Source: Massilia putida (GTDB lineage: Bacteria; Pseudomonadota; Gammaproteobacteria; Burkholderiales; Burkholderiaceae_D). From it: a stretch of DNA of 64,000 nt. The notes below the pieces were generated by a model, which worked only from the letters and a program-made list of their open reading frames with translations, was not told the origin of the DNA and did not search any database. Each line of letters starts with the position of its first letter. Within the stretch, counting starts at the first letter, position 1. Position numbers and translations under genes: made by a program. The stretch covers positions 3,410,001 to 3,474,000 of the forward strand of contig NZ_CP019038.1 in the NCBI RefSeq assembly GCF_001941825.1, written 5' to 3'. Shown piece by piece: positions 46,138 to 54,207 of the stretch.

Positions 46138-46464
46138 TTAACGGAGCTCGAGTTCCAGGGCCGGCTTCTCGCCGTAGTCCTCGTAGCGCTCGTTGATGCC
46201 GATGATGCAAAAGGCCATCTCTTCCAGCACGTCCGGCGCCCGTTCGCGCAGGGCTTCCGAGTGCGTCACGACGATGTGCAGCACCTCGTCCTTCTTGAGC
46301 CGGACGCTGCTCATGCCGTCCTCGTCGCGCAGATAGCTCAGGCAATCGACCCAGGAATCCATGGTGTGCGCATACGAATCGGGAAAGCCGAACGCACGCT
46401 GGCTCTCGACGTGAAAGCTTTCCGCGTCGGTGATCGCGGCGCCGTTGAGCTCGACGGTGGCCAT
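46138..46464 (-). CDS. Barstar-family protein
   Basis: 108 residues. VELNGAAITDAESFHVESQRAFGFPDSYAHTMDSWVDCLSYL is the barstar fold: a helix with aromatic and acidic residues that in barstar plugs the barnase active site. Members with DCLSYLRDEDGMS-like inserts are widespread in Proteobacteria, often without any linked RNase. None is in this window. It could be an orphan immunity protein or a housekeeping relative. Preceded by a TTCCCGC repeat and followed by the GTGGACGG element. Confidence 0.8.
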   Translation of the reverse strand: MATVELNGAAITDAESFHVESQRAFGFPDSYAHTMDSWVDCLSYLRDEDGMSSVRLKKDEVLHIVVTHSEALRERAPDVLEEMAFCIIGINERYEDYGEKPALELELR

Positions 46465-46482
46465 GAGAGTCTCCAGTTAAGC

Positions 46483-46508
46483 GTCGTTCCCGCGCAGGCG
46501 GGAACGAC
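46483..46508. repeat. Perfect hairpin GTCGTTCCCGC-GCAG-GCGGGAACGAC
   Basis: An 11-bp perfect stem with a 4-base loop, between dapB and the barstar gene. The same sequence, inverted, is at 17911-17933. Related short repeats are common in Betaproteobacterial intergenic DNA. Confidence 0.8.
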
Positions 46509-46604
46509 GGTACTTATTCAGTGCGCGGGAATGAAAAACCCGCCGTCCCGGCCAGTATGCCAGCACATCGCCGGCAAAGCCGTCCAGTTCGGCGGGCGTG
46601 TGCG

Positions 46605-47414
46605 TCAGCCCTTGAGGCCCAGCACGTCCTGCATGTCGTAGAGGCCGGTCGCCTTGTCAGCCAGGAAACGCGCGGCGCGCAGCGAGCCCTGGGCGTAGCT
46701 GACGCGGCTGCTCGATTTGTGGCTGATCTCGATGCGCTCGCCGATGCCCGCGAACAGCACCGTGTGGTCGCCCACGATGTCGCCGCCGCGCACGGTGGCA
46801 AAGCCGATCGTCGACGGGTCGCGCTCGCCCGTCACGCCTTCGCGGCCATAGACGGCGCATGCCTTCAAGTCGCGGCCGAGGGCGTCGGCGATCACTTCGC
46901 CCATTTTGAGCGCCGTGCCGGACGGCGCGTCGACCTTGTGGCGGTGGTGGGCTTCGATGATCTCGATGTCATAGCCCTCGGCGAAGTTCTTGGCCGCCAG
47001 TTCGAGCAGCTTCATCGTGACGTTCACGCCGATGCTCATGTTCGGGGCGAACATGATCGCGGTCTTCTCGGCGGCGGCGCGGATGGCGGCCTTGCCGGCG
47101 TCATCGAAACCGGTGGTGCCGATGATCATCTTGATGCCGTGCGCGGCGCAGTATTCCAGGTGGCGCAGCGTGCCTTCCGGGCGCGTGAAGTCGATCAGGA
47201 AGTCGGCGTCCGCCAGGCCCTTGTCCAGGTCGGACTGGATCACGACACCGGTCAGCTGGCCGGAAAACGCGCCGGCGTCCGAATTGATGAACGGGTTGCC
47301 TTCGCGGTCGAGGGCGCCGGTCAGCTTGGCGTCCGGCGCGGCGGCGATGGTTTCGATCAGCATGCGGCCCATGCGGCCGCTGGCGCCGGCAACGGCGATT
47401 TTCAGTTGCGTCAT
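46605..47414 (-). CDS. dapB: 4-hydroxy-tetrahydrodipicolinate reductase
   Basis: 269 residues. It performs the NAD(P)H reduction step in lysine and diaminopimelate synthesis. The dinucleotide site is [16 protein letters not shown] at the N-terminus. [21 protein letters not shown] carries the catalytic histidine pair and lysine. IIGTTGF and the C-terminal [13 protein letters not shown] complete the family. It is immediately downstream of bamE (2 bases apart), so it shares its promoter. Confidence 0.97.
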   Translation of the reverse strand: MTQLKIAVAGASGRMGRMLIETIAAAPDAKLTGALDREGNPFINSDAGAFSGQLTGVVIQSDLDKGLADADFLIDFTRPEGTLRHLEYCAAHGIKMIIGTTGFDDAGKAAIRAAAEKTAIMFAPNMSIGVNVTMKLLELAAKNFAEGYDIEIIEAHHRHKVDAPSGTALKMGEVIADALGRDLKACAVYGREGVTGERDPSTIGFATVRGGDIVGDHTVLFAGIGERIEISHKSSSRVSYAQGSLRAARFLADKATGLYDMQDVLGLKG

Positions 47415-47415
47415 G

Positions 47416-48036
47416 TTATTCCCCCCGTCCGCCGCCTTTGGCCGCCTCGTCGCGCTTGCGCTTGAGTTCGTCCAACGATTCCTGTTCGGACTTGGTTTCG
47501 TATTTCGAGATGCCGATCAGGCGATTGATGTATTCGCGCTCCGTCGGCAGGTTGCCGCCGTCGAAGTGGTCGACCTTGTCATCCTTGAAATAGACGGTGA
47601 CGCGGCTGGTGGTCAGCTCGCCGTTGCCGCGCGCGAGGTAGAACGGATAATCCCAGCGGTCCTTGTGGAAGGCGTCCTGCAGCAGCGGCGTGCCGAGGAT
47701 GAATTTCACTTGATCGCGGGTCTGGCCGACCTTCAGCTGGTTCAGCATTTCCTGCGACACGAAATTGCCCTGCTGGATGTCCGGGCGGTATGGCGAGAAG
47801 ATCCAGAGGAATTTCTGCAGCTTGGTGACGGTCGTCGTCTGCGCGCCCGAATTCGCGATTGCCGCGGACTTGCCGGCATCGGCGGCGACCGCGTCGGGGG
47901 CGGTGCTCACCGGCGCGGCCGGCTGGGTCTGGTTGCGCCAGGCGGCGCAGCCGGACAGCGCCAACGTCATGCAGGCGAGGCCGGCCACGAGCGCTGCCCG
48001 GGCGTGGGAACGATGTAAAACGACGTTAATGCGCAT
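47416..48036 (-). CDS. bamE: Outer membrane protein assembly factor BamE
   Basis: 206 residues, longer than E. coli BamE (113). Signal peptide with lipobox ALSGC (cysteine near residue 30). After a Pro/Ala-rich linker (about 35-70) comes the SmpA/OmlA fold: [56 protein letters not shown] charged C-terminal tail ([17 protein letters not shown]) is extra. It is divergent from fur and co-transcribed with dapB, a pair known in Burkholderiales. Confidence 0.94.
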   Translation of the reverse strand: MRINVVLHRSHARAALVAGLACMTLALSGCAAWRNQTQPAAPVSTAPDAVAADAGKSAAIANSGAQTTTVTKLQKFLWIFSPYRPDIQQGNFVSQEMLNQLKVGQTRDQVKFILGTPLLQDAFHKDRWDYPFYLARGNGELTTSRVTVYFKDDKVDHFDGGNLPTEREYINRLIGISKYETKSEQESLDELKRKRDEAAKGGGRGE

Positions 48037-48118
48037 ATCTGACCTTAAAAATCGATGAGGCGGGAGCTATCAAAACGCTATATCATAAAGCACTCCGCCC
48101 ATATCCGAGTAACAAAAC

Positions 48119-48547
48119 ATGAGCCACAATCCAACCGACCTGAAAGCCAGCGGCCTGAAAGCAACCTTGCCTCGGCTAAAAATCCTGGAAATTTTCCAGA
48201 ACAGCGCGGTGCGGCACCTGACGGCGGAAGACGTCTACAAGACCCTGCTGAACGAAAACATGGACGTGGGCCTGGCGACCGTCTACCGGGTGCTGACCCA
48301 GTTCGAACAAGCCGGCCTGTTGAACCGCAATCACTTTGAAACCGGCAAGGCAATCTACGAGCTGAACGCCGGCTCGCACCACGACCACCTCGTCTGCCTG
48401 GACTGCGGCCACGTGGAAGAGTTCTACGACGACGAAATCGAAAGCCGCCAACAGAAGATCGCCGCCGAACGCGGCTTCAAGATCGCCGAGCACGCCCTCG
48501 CCATCTACGGCCACTGCCAGAAGACCGACTGCCCGCACCGGCATTGA
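48119..48547 (+). CDS. fur: Ferric uptake regulator Fur
   Basis: 142 residues. The winged helix (about 1-80) includes [14 protein letters not shown] and [20 protein letters not shown]. The dimer and metal domain has [16 protein letters not shown] with zinc cysteines, and [11 protein letters not shown] at the C-terminus gives the second pair. It represses iron-uptake genes with Fe2+. The 82-base divergent gap to bamE holds its promoter. I saw no clear Fur box there. It converges with hrcA 13 bases apart. Confidence 0.97.
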   Translation: MSHNPTDLKASGLKATLPRLKILEIFQNSAVRHLTAEDVYKTLLNENMDVGLATVYRVLTQFEQAGLLNRNHFETGKAIYELNAGSHHDHLVCLDCGHVEEFYDDEIESRQQKIAAERGFKIAEHALAIYGHCQKTDCPHRH

Positions 48548-48560
48548 GGCCGCGGCGGAA

Positions 48561-49574
48561 TCAGGAGTGGCTCAGCGCGTTCGACAGCAGCTTGGCCGTG
48601 ATGTCGACGATCGGAATCACGCGCTCGTAGGCCATGCGCGTGGGGCCGATGACGCCGAGGGTGCCGACGATCTTGCCGTTCACCTCGTACGGCGCGGTGA
48701 CGACGCTCATCTCGTCCATCGGCACCAGCTTCGATTCGCCGCCGATGAAGATCTGCACGCCGCCGGCCTTGCTGGACACGTCGAGCAGCTGCATGAGGCC
48801 CGTCTTCTGCTCGAACATCTCGAACATCTGGCGTAGCGAGCTCATGTTGGACGACAGGTCGGCCACCGAGAGCAGGTTGCGCTCGCCGGCGATGACCATA
48901 TCGTCCGTCTCGGCCAGCGCCTCGCTGCCCGCTTCCACCGCGGCCTGCATCAGGCGTCCCATATCGTCGCGCAACTGCTGCAGCTCGCCCGTCAGGTTCC
49001 TGCGCACCTCGTCGAACGACAGGCCGGCGAAATGCTGGTTCAGGTAATTGGCCGATTGCGTCAGCTGCGCCGGCGTGTAGTCGACGTCGGTCAGCAGCAG
49101 GCGGTTCTGCACGTCGCCGCGCGGGTCGACGATGACGAGCAGGATGCGCTTTTCCGACAGGCGCAGGAATTCGATCTGCTGGAACGCCGATTCGCGCCGC
49201 GGGCTCTGCACGACGCCGGCGAACTGCGACAGCGACGACAGCATCTGGGCCGCGTTGGCGATCACCTTCTGCGGCTGGTGCGCGGGCAGGCGCATGCTGG
49301 CCTCGACGGCGTTCTCGTCGATCTGCTGCACGGTGAGCAGCGTGTCGACGAACAGGCGGTAGCCGCGCGGCGTGGGAATGCGGCCGGCCGACGTGTGCGG
49401 ACTGGCGACGTACCCCATTTCCTCGAGATCGGCCATGATGTTGCGGATCGTGGCCGGCGACAGGTCGAGCCCGGAAATCTTCGACAGCGCGCGCGAGCCG
49501 ACCGGCTGGCCGTCGGCGATGTAGCGCTCGACCAGGGCTTTCAGCAGGGTTTGTGCACGGTTATCGAGTTGCAT
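48561..49574 (-). CDS. hrcA: Heat-inducible transcription repressor HrcA
   Basis: 337 residues. It represses class I heat-shock genes by binding CIRCE. N-terminal winged helix: [46 protein letters not shown]. The central GAF-like and C-terminal regions ([33 protein letters not shown]) fit the family. In many Burkholderiales it lies next to nadK-recN and grpE; here those are at the other end of the window and hrcA sits beside fur. No CIRCE was found upstream of it or of grpE. Confidence 0.96.
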   Translation of the reverse strand: MQLDNRAQTLLKALVERYIADGQPVGSRALSKISGLDLSPATIRNIMADLEEMGYVASPHTSAGRIPTPRGYRLFVDTLLTVQQIDENAVEASMRLPAHQPQKVIANAAQMLSSLSQFAGVVQSPRRESAFQQIEFLRLSEKRILLVIVDPRGDVQNRLLLTDVDYTPAQLTQSANYLNQHFAGLSFDEVRRNLTGELQQLRDDMGRLMQAAVEAGSEALAETDDMVIAGERNLLSVADLSSNMSSLRQMFEMFEQKTGLMQLLDVSSKAGGVQIFIGGESKLVPMDEMSVVTAPYEVNGKIVGTLGVIGPTRMAYERVIPIVDITAKLLSNALSHS

Positions 49575-49633
49575 GGCCTAACCAGGGTTCCGTTTCATTT
49601 CTGTCATTATGCACGTTCGGTCAAAGCTTGTGC

Positions 49634-50356
49634 TTAACCGCGCTCTTGCTCGTGTTCGCGCCTGAGCCAATCGATCAGCTCGTCGAAGTCGCGCACGATC
49701 GCATCCGGCACCACCTCGTGCTCCAGGTGCTTGGTCGAGCCCGTGCGGTTCATCCACACGGCGCGCAGGCCGGCACGCTGGGCGCCCTGCACGTCGAGCA
49801 GCACGTCGTCGCCGACATAGACCGCATCCTCGGGCGCCACGCCCAATTCCTTGCAGGCGGCCAGGAAGATGGCCGCGTCCGGCTTGGCCACGCCGAACTG
49901 GGGCGCCGCCACCGACACCTTGAAATGGTGCGACAGGCCGATCGTCCGCAGGTCGGCATTGCCGTTCGAAATCGAGCCGACCAGCACGCGGCTCTTCAGC
50001 TTCAACAAGCCCGGCAGGACGTCGTCGTAGGGGACCACGGCATTGCGCGCGGCGAAAAACTGCGCCATCGCATGCTCGACCTTGGCGGCATCCTCGCCCG
50101 CCGCCTGGAACGCGTCGACCAGGCCGGCGCGGCGCAGCTTGCCGAGGTCGAGGTGGAATTCCGGCTTGCGCGCCAGCAGTTCCAGGCGCGCCTGGCGCAG
50201 GGTGTCGATGGTGAAGCGCTCGGCCACGCGCGGCGCGTGCTCGCGCAGCCACGCGAACAGCGTCTCTTCCGCCTGCAGGATGACGGGGGCGATCGGCCAC
50301 AACGTGTCGTCGAGGTCGAACAGGATGGCTTTGGGCCAGGCACGGCGGGTGTTCAT
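49634..50356 (-). CDS. HAD-family hydrolase
   Basis: 240 residues, subfamily I with an alpha-helical cap. Motif I is ILFDLDDTLWP, motif II VGSISNG, motif III a lysine in FGVAKPDAAIF, and motif IV YVGDDVLLDVQGAQRAG. It is a phosphatase of small metabolites; substrate unknown. Pyrimidine nucleotidase or phosphoglycolate phosphatase relatives are possible. Start MNTRRAWPKAI at 50356; the extension to 50437 is not conserved in HAD proteins. Stands between hrcA and the lipoprotein pair. Confidence 0.9.
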   Translation of the reverse strand: MNTRRAWPKAILFDLDDTLWPIAPVILQAEETLFAWLREHAPRVAERFTIDTLRQARLELLARKPEFHLDLGKLRRAGLVDAFQAAGEDAAKVEHAMAQFFAARNAVVPYDDVLPGLLKLKSRVLVGSISNGNADLRTIGLSHHFKVSVAAPQFGVAKPDAAIFLAACKELGVAPEDAVYVGDDVLLDVQGAQRAGLRAVWMNRTGSTKHLEHEVVPDAIVRDFDELIDWLRREHEQERG

Positions 50357-50583
50357 GCTGGGATGCGGCTTCGGAAACGAAGCTTGGACAGTGGAAAGGA
50401 GCGGTCCAAGCATAACGAGGGCCGCGCCGAAAAGCAATGCCGTGTCCGACTCGGGCGCATGGTTACACCGTGATACAAAGGCAAATAGGGCCGATGGTTG
50501 GCAAATGCACTAAAATGATGGGTATTTTTCTATTCAGCCGTACCGGCGCCGCCCGCGCGCCATCATTCCATTGTGGAGATTTT

Positions 50584-51177
50584 ATGAAGAGCTCGATCCT
50601 GCGTGCCGGCGTTGTAGCGCTGGCATGCGCGCTGGGCCTGTCCGCCTGCGGCGGCGGGAGCGGCGACCTGTACCTGTCCGGCGCGGTCAGCAATGTCACC
50701 AAGGACGGTCTGGTGCTGACGAATAATGGCGGTAACGACACGGCCGTCGTGTCGCCCTATACCTCGTTCCAGTTCAGCAACCGCGTCTCGACCGACGACC
50801 AGTTCAATATCGAGGTCAAGAGCATTCCGTCGAACACCAGCGAATGCCACGCCATCAACGGCAAGGCGCGCGCCAACTATTACACGATCGCCCAGATCCG
50901 CGTGACCTGCACGATCAAGACGCACGCCCTGACCGTCAGCGTCAAGAACCTGACCGGCAACGGCCTCGTGGTCGTCAACGGCGCGGATCGTCATGACGTC
51001 CCGGCGGGCACGGCCACGGTGCAGATGGCCCCGGTGTACGAAGACGGCGCATACGGCGTCACCGTCCTGACCCAGCCGACCGGCCAGACCTGCGCCGTCA
51101 GCGGCGGCAGCAGCGGCAACGGCTCGGGCATCATGGGCGCGACCGAAACCACCACCGTCACCGTCACCTGCTCTTAA
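50584..51177 (+). CDS. Putative surface lipoprotein with two repeated beta-domains
   Basis: 197 residues. Signal peptide and lipobox LSAC (cysteine near residue 21) followed by a Gly-rich linker GGGSG. Two domains of about 80 residues follow, each opening VxN(V/L)TxxGLV(L/V)xN and closing with a pair of cysteines (QTC .. V.C or ECH .. VTC). The C-terminal one has YGVTVLTQPTGQTCAVSGG. The family is not known to me; similar repeats occur in Oxalobacteraceae secreted proteins. GGAG precedes the ATG. It is a paralogue of the next gene, 16 bases away, so both form one operon. Confidence 0.8.
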   Translation: MKSSILRAGVVALACALGLSACGGGSGDLYLSGAVSNVTKDGLVLTNNGGNDTAVVSPYTSFQFSNRVSTDDQFNIEVKSIPSNTSECHAINGKARANYYTIAQIRVTCTIKTHALTVSVKNLTGNGLVVVNGADRHDVPAGTATVQMAPVYEDGAYGVTVLTQPTGQTCAVSGGSSGNGSGIMGATETTTVTVTCS

Positions 51178-51193
51178 CTCCGGAGAGACTCAC

Positions 51194-51922
51194 ATGAAGT
51201 TTTCCCTCGCGCGTCCGGCCCTCGCCCTCGCGATCATGGCGACGCTGGCCTCCTGCGGCGGCGGCGGCAAGGCCACGTTCCCGATCAACGTCACGGTCAG
51301 CAATGTGCGGTACCCGGGCCTCGTCCTGACCACGAACGGCCAGGACCTGACCGTCAACCCGCCGTCCGCCACCAGTGCGACGGACGCCACCGTCCCGGAC
51401 GTCGTGCTCGCGTTCCCGAACCAGATCGAGTACGGCCAGACGTATGAAGTGATCCCGAAAGGCGCGACCGTCAGCAACCACGTTCCCTCGGGCGGCGCGC
51501 AGCCGAAACACCAGACCTGCGCGCCCGTCACCTTCCCGGCGTACGGCACGGCCGGCCAGCTGGCCAAGATCGACGTGCGCTATGCCTGTGCCATCAATAC
51601 GTATGCGCTCACCGGCGCCGTCAAGGGCCTGACCGGCACCGGCCTCGTCCTCGCCAACGGCAGCACGACCGGCACCATCGCCGTCAGCCCCGCCCTGGAC
51701 GCCAACAAGGCCCCGACCGGCGCGGACGTTCCGCTGACGATGAACCCGGTTCCCTACGGCAATACCTACGGCGTGACCGTCCTGACCCAGCCCACCAACC
51801 CCAGCCAGACCTGCACCGTCACCGGCGGCGCCAACGGTACGGGCGGCGGCACGATGGACGACGCGGCGGAAGCGGCCAAGGGCGTGAGCAACCTGGTCGT
51901 GACTTGCGTGACCAATAAGTGA
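51194..51922 (+). CDS. Second putative lipoprotein of the pair
   Basis: 242 residues. Lipobox LASC (cysteine near residue 21) with GGGGK. Domain 1 (about 28-135) begins FPINVTVSNVRYPGLVL and ends QTC..VRYAC. Domain 2 (about 136-240) begins INTYALTGAVKGLTGTGLVL and carries YGVTVLTQPTNPSQTC, almost the same as in the upstream paralogue. Each domain may hold one disulfide. GGAGAG precedes the ATG. A putative small RNA gene follows. No function known. No transport or secretion gene is near. Confidence 0.8.
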   Translation: MKFSLARPALALAIMATLASCGGGGKATFPINVTVSNVRYPGLVLTTNGQDLTVNPPSATSATDATVPDVVLAFPNQIEYGQTYEVIPKGATVSNHVPSGGAQPKHQTCAPVTFPAYGTAGQLAKIDVRYACAINTYALTGAVKGLTGTGLVLANGSTTGTIAVSPALDANKAPTGADVPLTMNPVPYGNTYGVTVLTQPTNPSQTCTVTGGANGTGGGTMDDAAEAAKGVSNLVVTCVTNK

Positions 51923-51996
51923 GATATGGAAATTTCGTATATCGAATATGCGAAACAAAAATTGGACTGATATGCTGTAGCGCAGCATAATTGCAC

Positions 51997-52064
51997 CTGT
52001 CTCCTCCAACTCTCCTCAGAAAAGAATTGGATTTAAGCCCGCCTCAACAGCGGGCTTTTTTTTT
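51997..52064 (+). ncRNA. Candidate small RNA with CUCCUCC motifs and its own promoter
   Basis: Promoter: TTGGAC (51962-51967), 18 bases, CATAAT (51986-51991). A transcript from about 51997 would read CCTGTCTCCTCC, then a hairpin CCAACTC..GAATTGG (one mismatch) with CTCC in its loop, then the terminator at 52035-52064; total about 68 bases. CUCCUCC and CUCUCCUC are complementary to Shine-Dalgarno sequences. No ORF exists in it. It is not a named family that I can identify. The lipoprotein operon ends 40 bases before the promoter. Confidence 0.6.
52035..52064 (+). terminator. Strong Rho-independent terminator
   Basis: AAGCCCGC (52035-52042) pairs with GCGGGCTT (52050-52057) across CTCAACA and continues into an unbroken T run to 52064. 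It ends the candidate small RNA and also the lipoprotein operon. Confidence 0.95.
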
Positions 52065-52088
52065 GCCCGCGGCGCTCGGGCGGACGGA

Positions 52089-52283
52089 TCAGATGGCGGC
52101 TTTCTCGACGGCGGTCAGGCGCTTCGCGGTCACTTTGACGACGGCCATCTGCTGGCCTTCGATCGTCACCTGGGCGTCGTAGCGCGCATGTTTGGCGCTG
52201 CTCGCGGCGTGCGCGGCGCTCGTCACGCCCACGAGGACGGCGGCTGCGAGGAAGATGGCTTCCATGTGTTTGAGGACGTTCAT
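52089..52283 (-). CDS. Small exported protein, 64 residues
   Basis: Signal peptide MEAIFLAAAVLVGVTSAAHA cleaved after about residue 26 (start MNVLKHM). The mature part of about 38 residues ends QMAVVKVTAKRLTAVEKAAI, a Lys/Ala-rich helix. AAGGAGAAGCG is an excellent ribosome site. Small proteins of this build (signal, short linker, AVVTVTAxRLxxxEKA) occur in Massilia, to my knowledge without function. It is a single gene convergent with the candidate RNA. Confidence 0.75.
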   Translation of the reverse strand: MNVLKHMEAIFLAAAVLVGVTSAAHAASSAKHARYDAQVTIEGQQMAVVKVTAKRLTAVEKAAI

Positions 52284-52527
52284 TTCGCTTCTCCTTAGGG
52301 TTCGTTTCGGTTTGTCGGGAGCCGTGATCGGCTTGGTATGGTGTCACTGTAGGCGTGCAGCGCCTTCCCTTCCACCGGCGTGCGACGAAACGCACAAAAC
52401 GCGGGATAAAGCGGCCAAAAACGGGATGGTGCGTTGCGACATGGGCAGCGGCGCATGAGCATGCTCAACAGCCGGGCCGGATTCGCTGGCGATACTTCTC
52501 TGCGCACAAGCGGAGGTGGGGGCGAAT

Positions 52528-53301
52528 ATGGGACGGCGGAACTTCCTGGAACTGGATGCGGACGGGGCAACCGGGCCCCTGGCGACGCGGCCGGCCGGCA
52601 CGGTGTCGGGTTGGAACGGGCTGGCGCTGCGGATCACGGACACGGCGCGGGCGCTGCATACGCTCGCGCGCCTGCACACGTGCATCTACAACGCCTGGGC
52701 CGCCTACGACGGTGACGCGCGCCAGACGGTGCAGGGCGTGGCCGTGCGCCTGCCCCGCGCCGAGCGCGACGCCGCCAGCAAGACGGCCGCGATGAGCCAT
52801 GCGGCCCGCGGCATCCTTGCCGGCCTGTTCCCGGAGACGCTCGCCGACGTCGACGCCCGCATGGCGAGCCTGGGCCTCGATCCGGCCGCCGCGGCTGGCC
52901 AATTCAGCCCGGCGGGCATCGGCCGCACGCAGGCGGCGGCGATGCTCGGGGCCCGCCACCGCGAGCAGCCGTTCGCGCTGATGCCGGCCGAGGCCCGCCA
53001 GCCCGTCACCGCCGGGCAGCAGGCGATCGCCGCGCACTGGTTCGCCCAGGCCCGGCACATCTCGGTACGGGACGGCCACGACGACGACCGCGACGTGCTG
53101 CTGTACTTCGTGCTCGCCAATGCGCTGGCGGACGCCGCCAGCGCGGCCGGGGATGACGCGGCCTGCGCCGCGGCCGCCGCCGAAGCGCTGCGGCGCCTCA
53201 CGGGCGGCGTCCGGCTGGATGCGCCGGCGTCGGAGGCGGGAAGAAGAGTCGGCGCGCGCGTGTTCGACAAGGCGCGCCGTTATTGGCAGGGGAAGCTGTA
53301 G
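52528..53301 (+). CDS. Vanadium-haloperoxidase-like N-terminal domain protein
   Basis: 257 residues. WNGLALRITDTARALHTLARLHTCIYNAWAAYDGDARQTV resembles the N-terminal helical part of vanadium-dependent haloperoxidase/phosphatase-like proteins (usually more than 400 residues). The catalytic C-terminal motifs of that superfamily (a KxxxxxxRP and a GSGHA-like box) are not seen, so it looks like the N-domain alone. ATG at 52528 has GGAGG 11 bases before it; GTG at 52516 overlaps that site. Confidence in the family is low. Ala-rich composition, no signal peptide. It converges with the Gly/Ala-rich gene. Confidence 0.55.
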   Translation: MGRRNFLELDADGATGPLATRPAGTVSGWNGLALRITDTARALHTLARLHTCIYNAWAAYDGDARQTVQGVAVRLPRAERDAASKTAAMSHAARGILAGLFPETLADVDARMASLGLDPAAAAGQFSPAGIGRTQAAAMLGARHREQPFALMPAEARQPVTAGQQAIAAHWFAQARHISVRDGHDDDRDVLLYFVLANALADAASAAGDDAACAAAAAEALRRLTGGVRLDAPASEAGRRVGARVFDKARRYWQGKL

Positions 53302-53305
53302 CCGC

Positions 53306-54112
53306 TTACGGACGGGTGGCCGTGCCGGACGCGCTGCCCGACGCCGAACCGCTCGCGCTGCCGCTGACCGTCACGCCGCCGTTCACGGCCGACGCGCCAT
53401 CGTGCGCCGCACCGATCGCACCGCGCCCACTGCCGGCGGCCTCGCTGCGGGCGACCGCCGCGCCATCGTGCGCCGAACCGATTGCGCCGCGCGCACTGCC
53501 GGCCGCCTCGCTGCCGGCGACCGCCGCGCGGTCGCGCGCCGAACCGATTGCGCCGCGCGCACTGCCGGCCGCCTCATTGCCGGCGACCGCCGCGCGATCA
53601 TGCGCCTGGCCTGCCGCGCCGCGGGCCGCGCCGCCGACCATACCCGCCGCGGCGCTGCCGTCCATGCTGGCCGAGCCCGATCCGTCGGCATAGGCCGACG
53701 CGCCCCCGCTGCCGCCTTCGGCCGAGACCGAACGCTGCGCGCTGGCCGCGCCGGTGGCGTTGCCCGCGAGGCTGCCCGCGCCGGCCAGCAGGCCCGGCCG
53801 TTGTGCGGGGGCGGCGGGCTGGGCCGGTGCGGAGGCGGCGGGATTCGGGGCTTGCCGCTCCGCAGTGCGGCCGGCGCCGGACGCGGCATCGGCCGCGCCG
53901 TCGCGCACGAGGCGTCCTTCGCCGCGCAGGCCGCCCATCGTATCCATGCGGCTGATGCCGCCCATGCCGCCCATGCCGCCGCCGATCATGCCGCCGACGG
54001 ACCCGCCCAGCGAGCCGCCCATCCGGCCGCCGAGCAGTTGCGCGTGGGCCTGGTGAGCCATGCCGATTGTCAGGATGAGGGCGATGTGGCGGGCGATCTG
54101 TTTGGTGTTCAT
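53306..54112 (-). CDS. Gly/Ala-rich secreted repeat protein
   Basis: 268 residues. Signal peptide MNTKQIARHIALILTIGMAHQAHA (cleaved about 24). Residues 28-52 are a Gly-Gly-Met/Ser tract; 70-110 are Ala/Pro-rich. Residues 171-236 are three 22-residue repeats (consensus xDxAAVAxSEAAGSARGAIGSA), then HDGASAV; the end is a Ser-Gly-Ala tail (SGSASGSASGS). No cysteines. The protein looks like a flexible surface or matrix component. AAGGAGAA precedes ATG 54112. It lies 95 bases downstream of the subtilase on the same strand, with the ECF sigma pair divergent. Confidence 0.78.
   Translation of the reverse strand: MNTKQIARHIALILTIGMAHQAHAQLLGGRMGGSLGGSVGGMIGGGMGGMGGISRMDTMGGLRGEGRLVRDGAADAASGAGRTAERQAPNPAASAPAQPAAPAQRPGLLAGAGSLAGNATGAASAQRSVSAEGGSGGASAYADGSGSASMDGSAAAGMVGGAARGAAGQAHDRAAVAGNEAAGSARGAIGSARDRAAVAGSEAAGSARGAIGSAHDGAAVARSEAAGSGRGAIGAAHDGASAVNGGVTVSGSASGSASGSASGTATRP
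53405..53602 (-). repeat. Three in-frame 66-bp tandem repeats
   Basis: The codons for residues 171-192, 193-214 and 215-236 of the Gly/Ala-rich protein are three near-identical 66-bp units. Unit number could change by slippage or recombination without changing the frame. Confidence 0.8.
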
Positions 54113-54207
54113 GTCTGTTCTCCTTGGGATGGGGCGGCACATTGCGCCGCCGATACAAGGAAAACGGACCAGCTCGCCGTTTTCTTCCATTCCTTCAAAA
54201 ATTTTTT

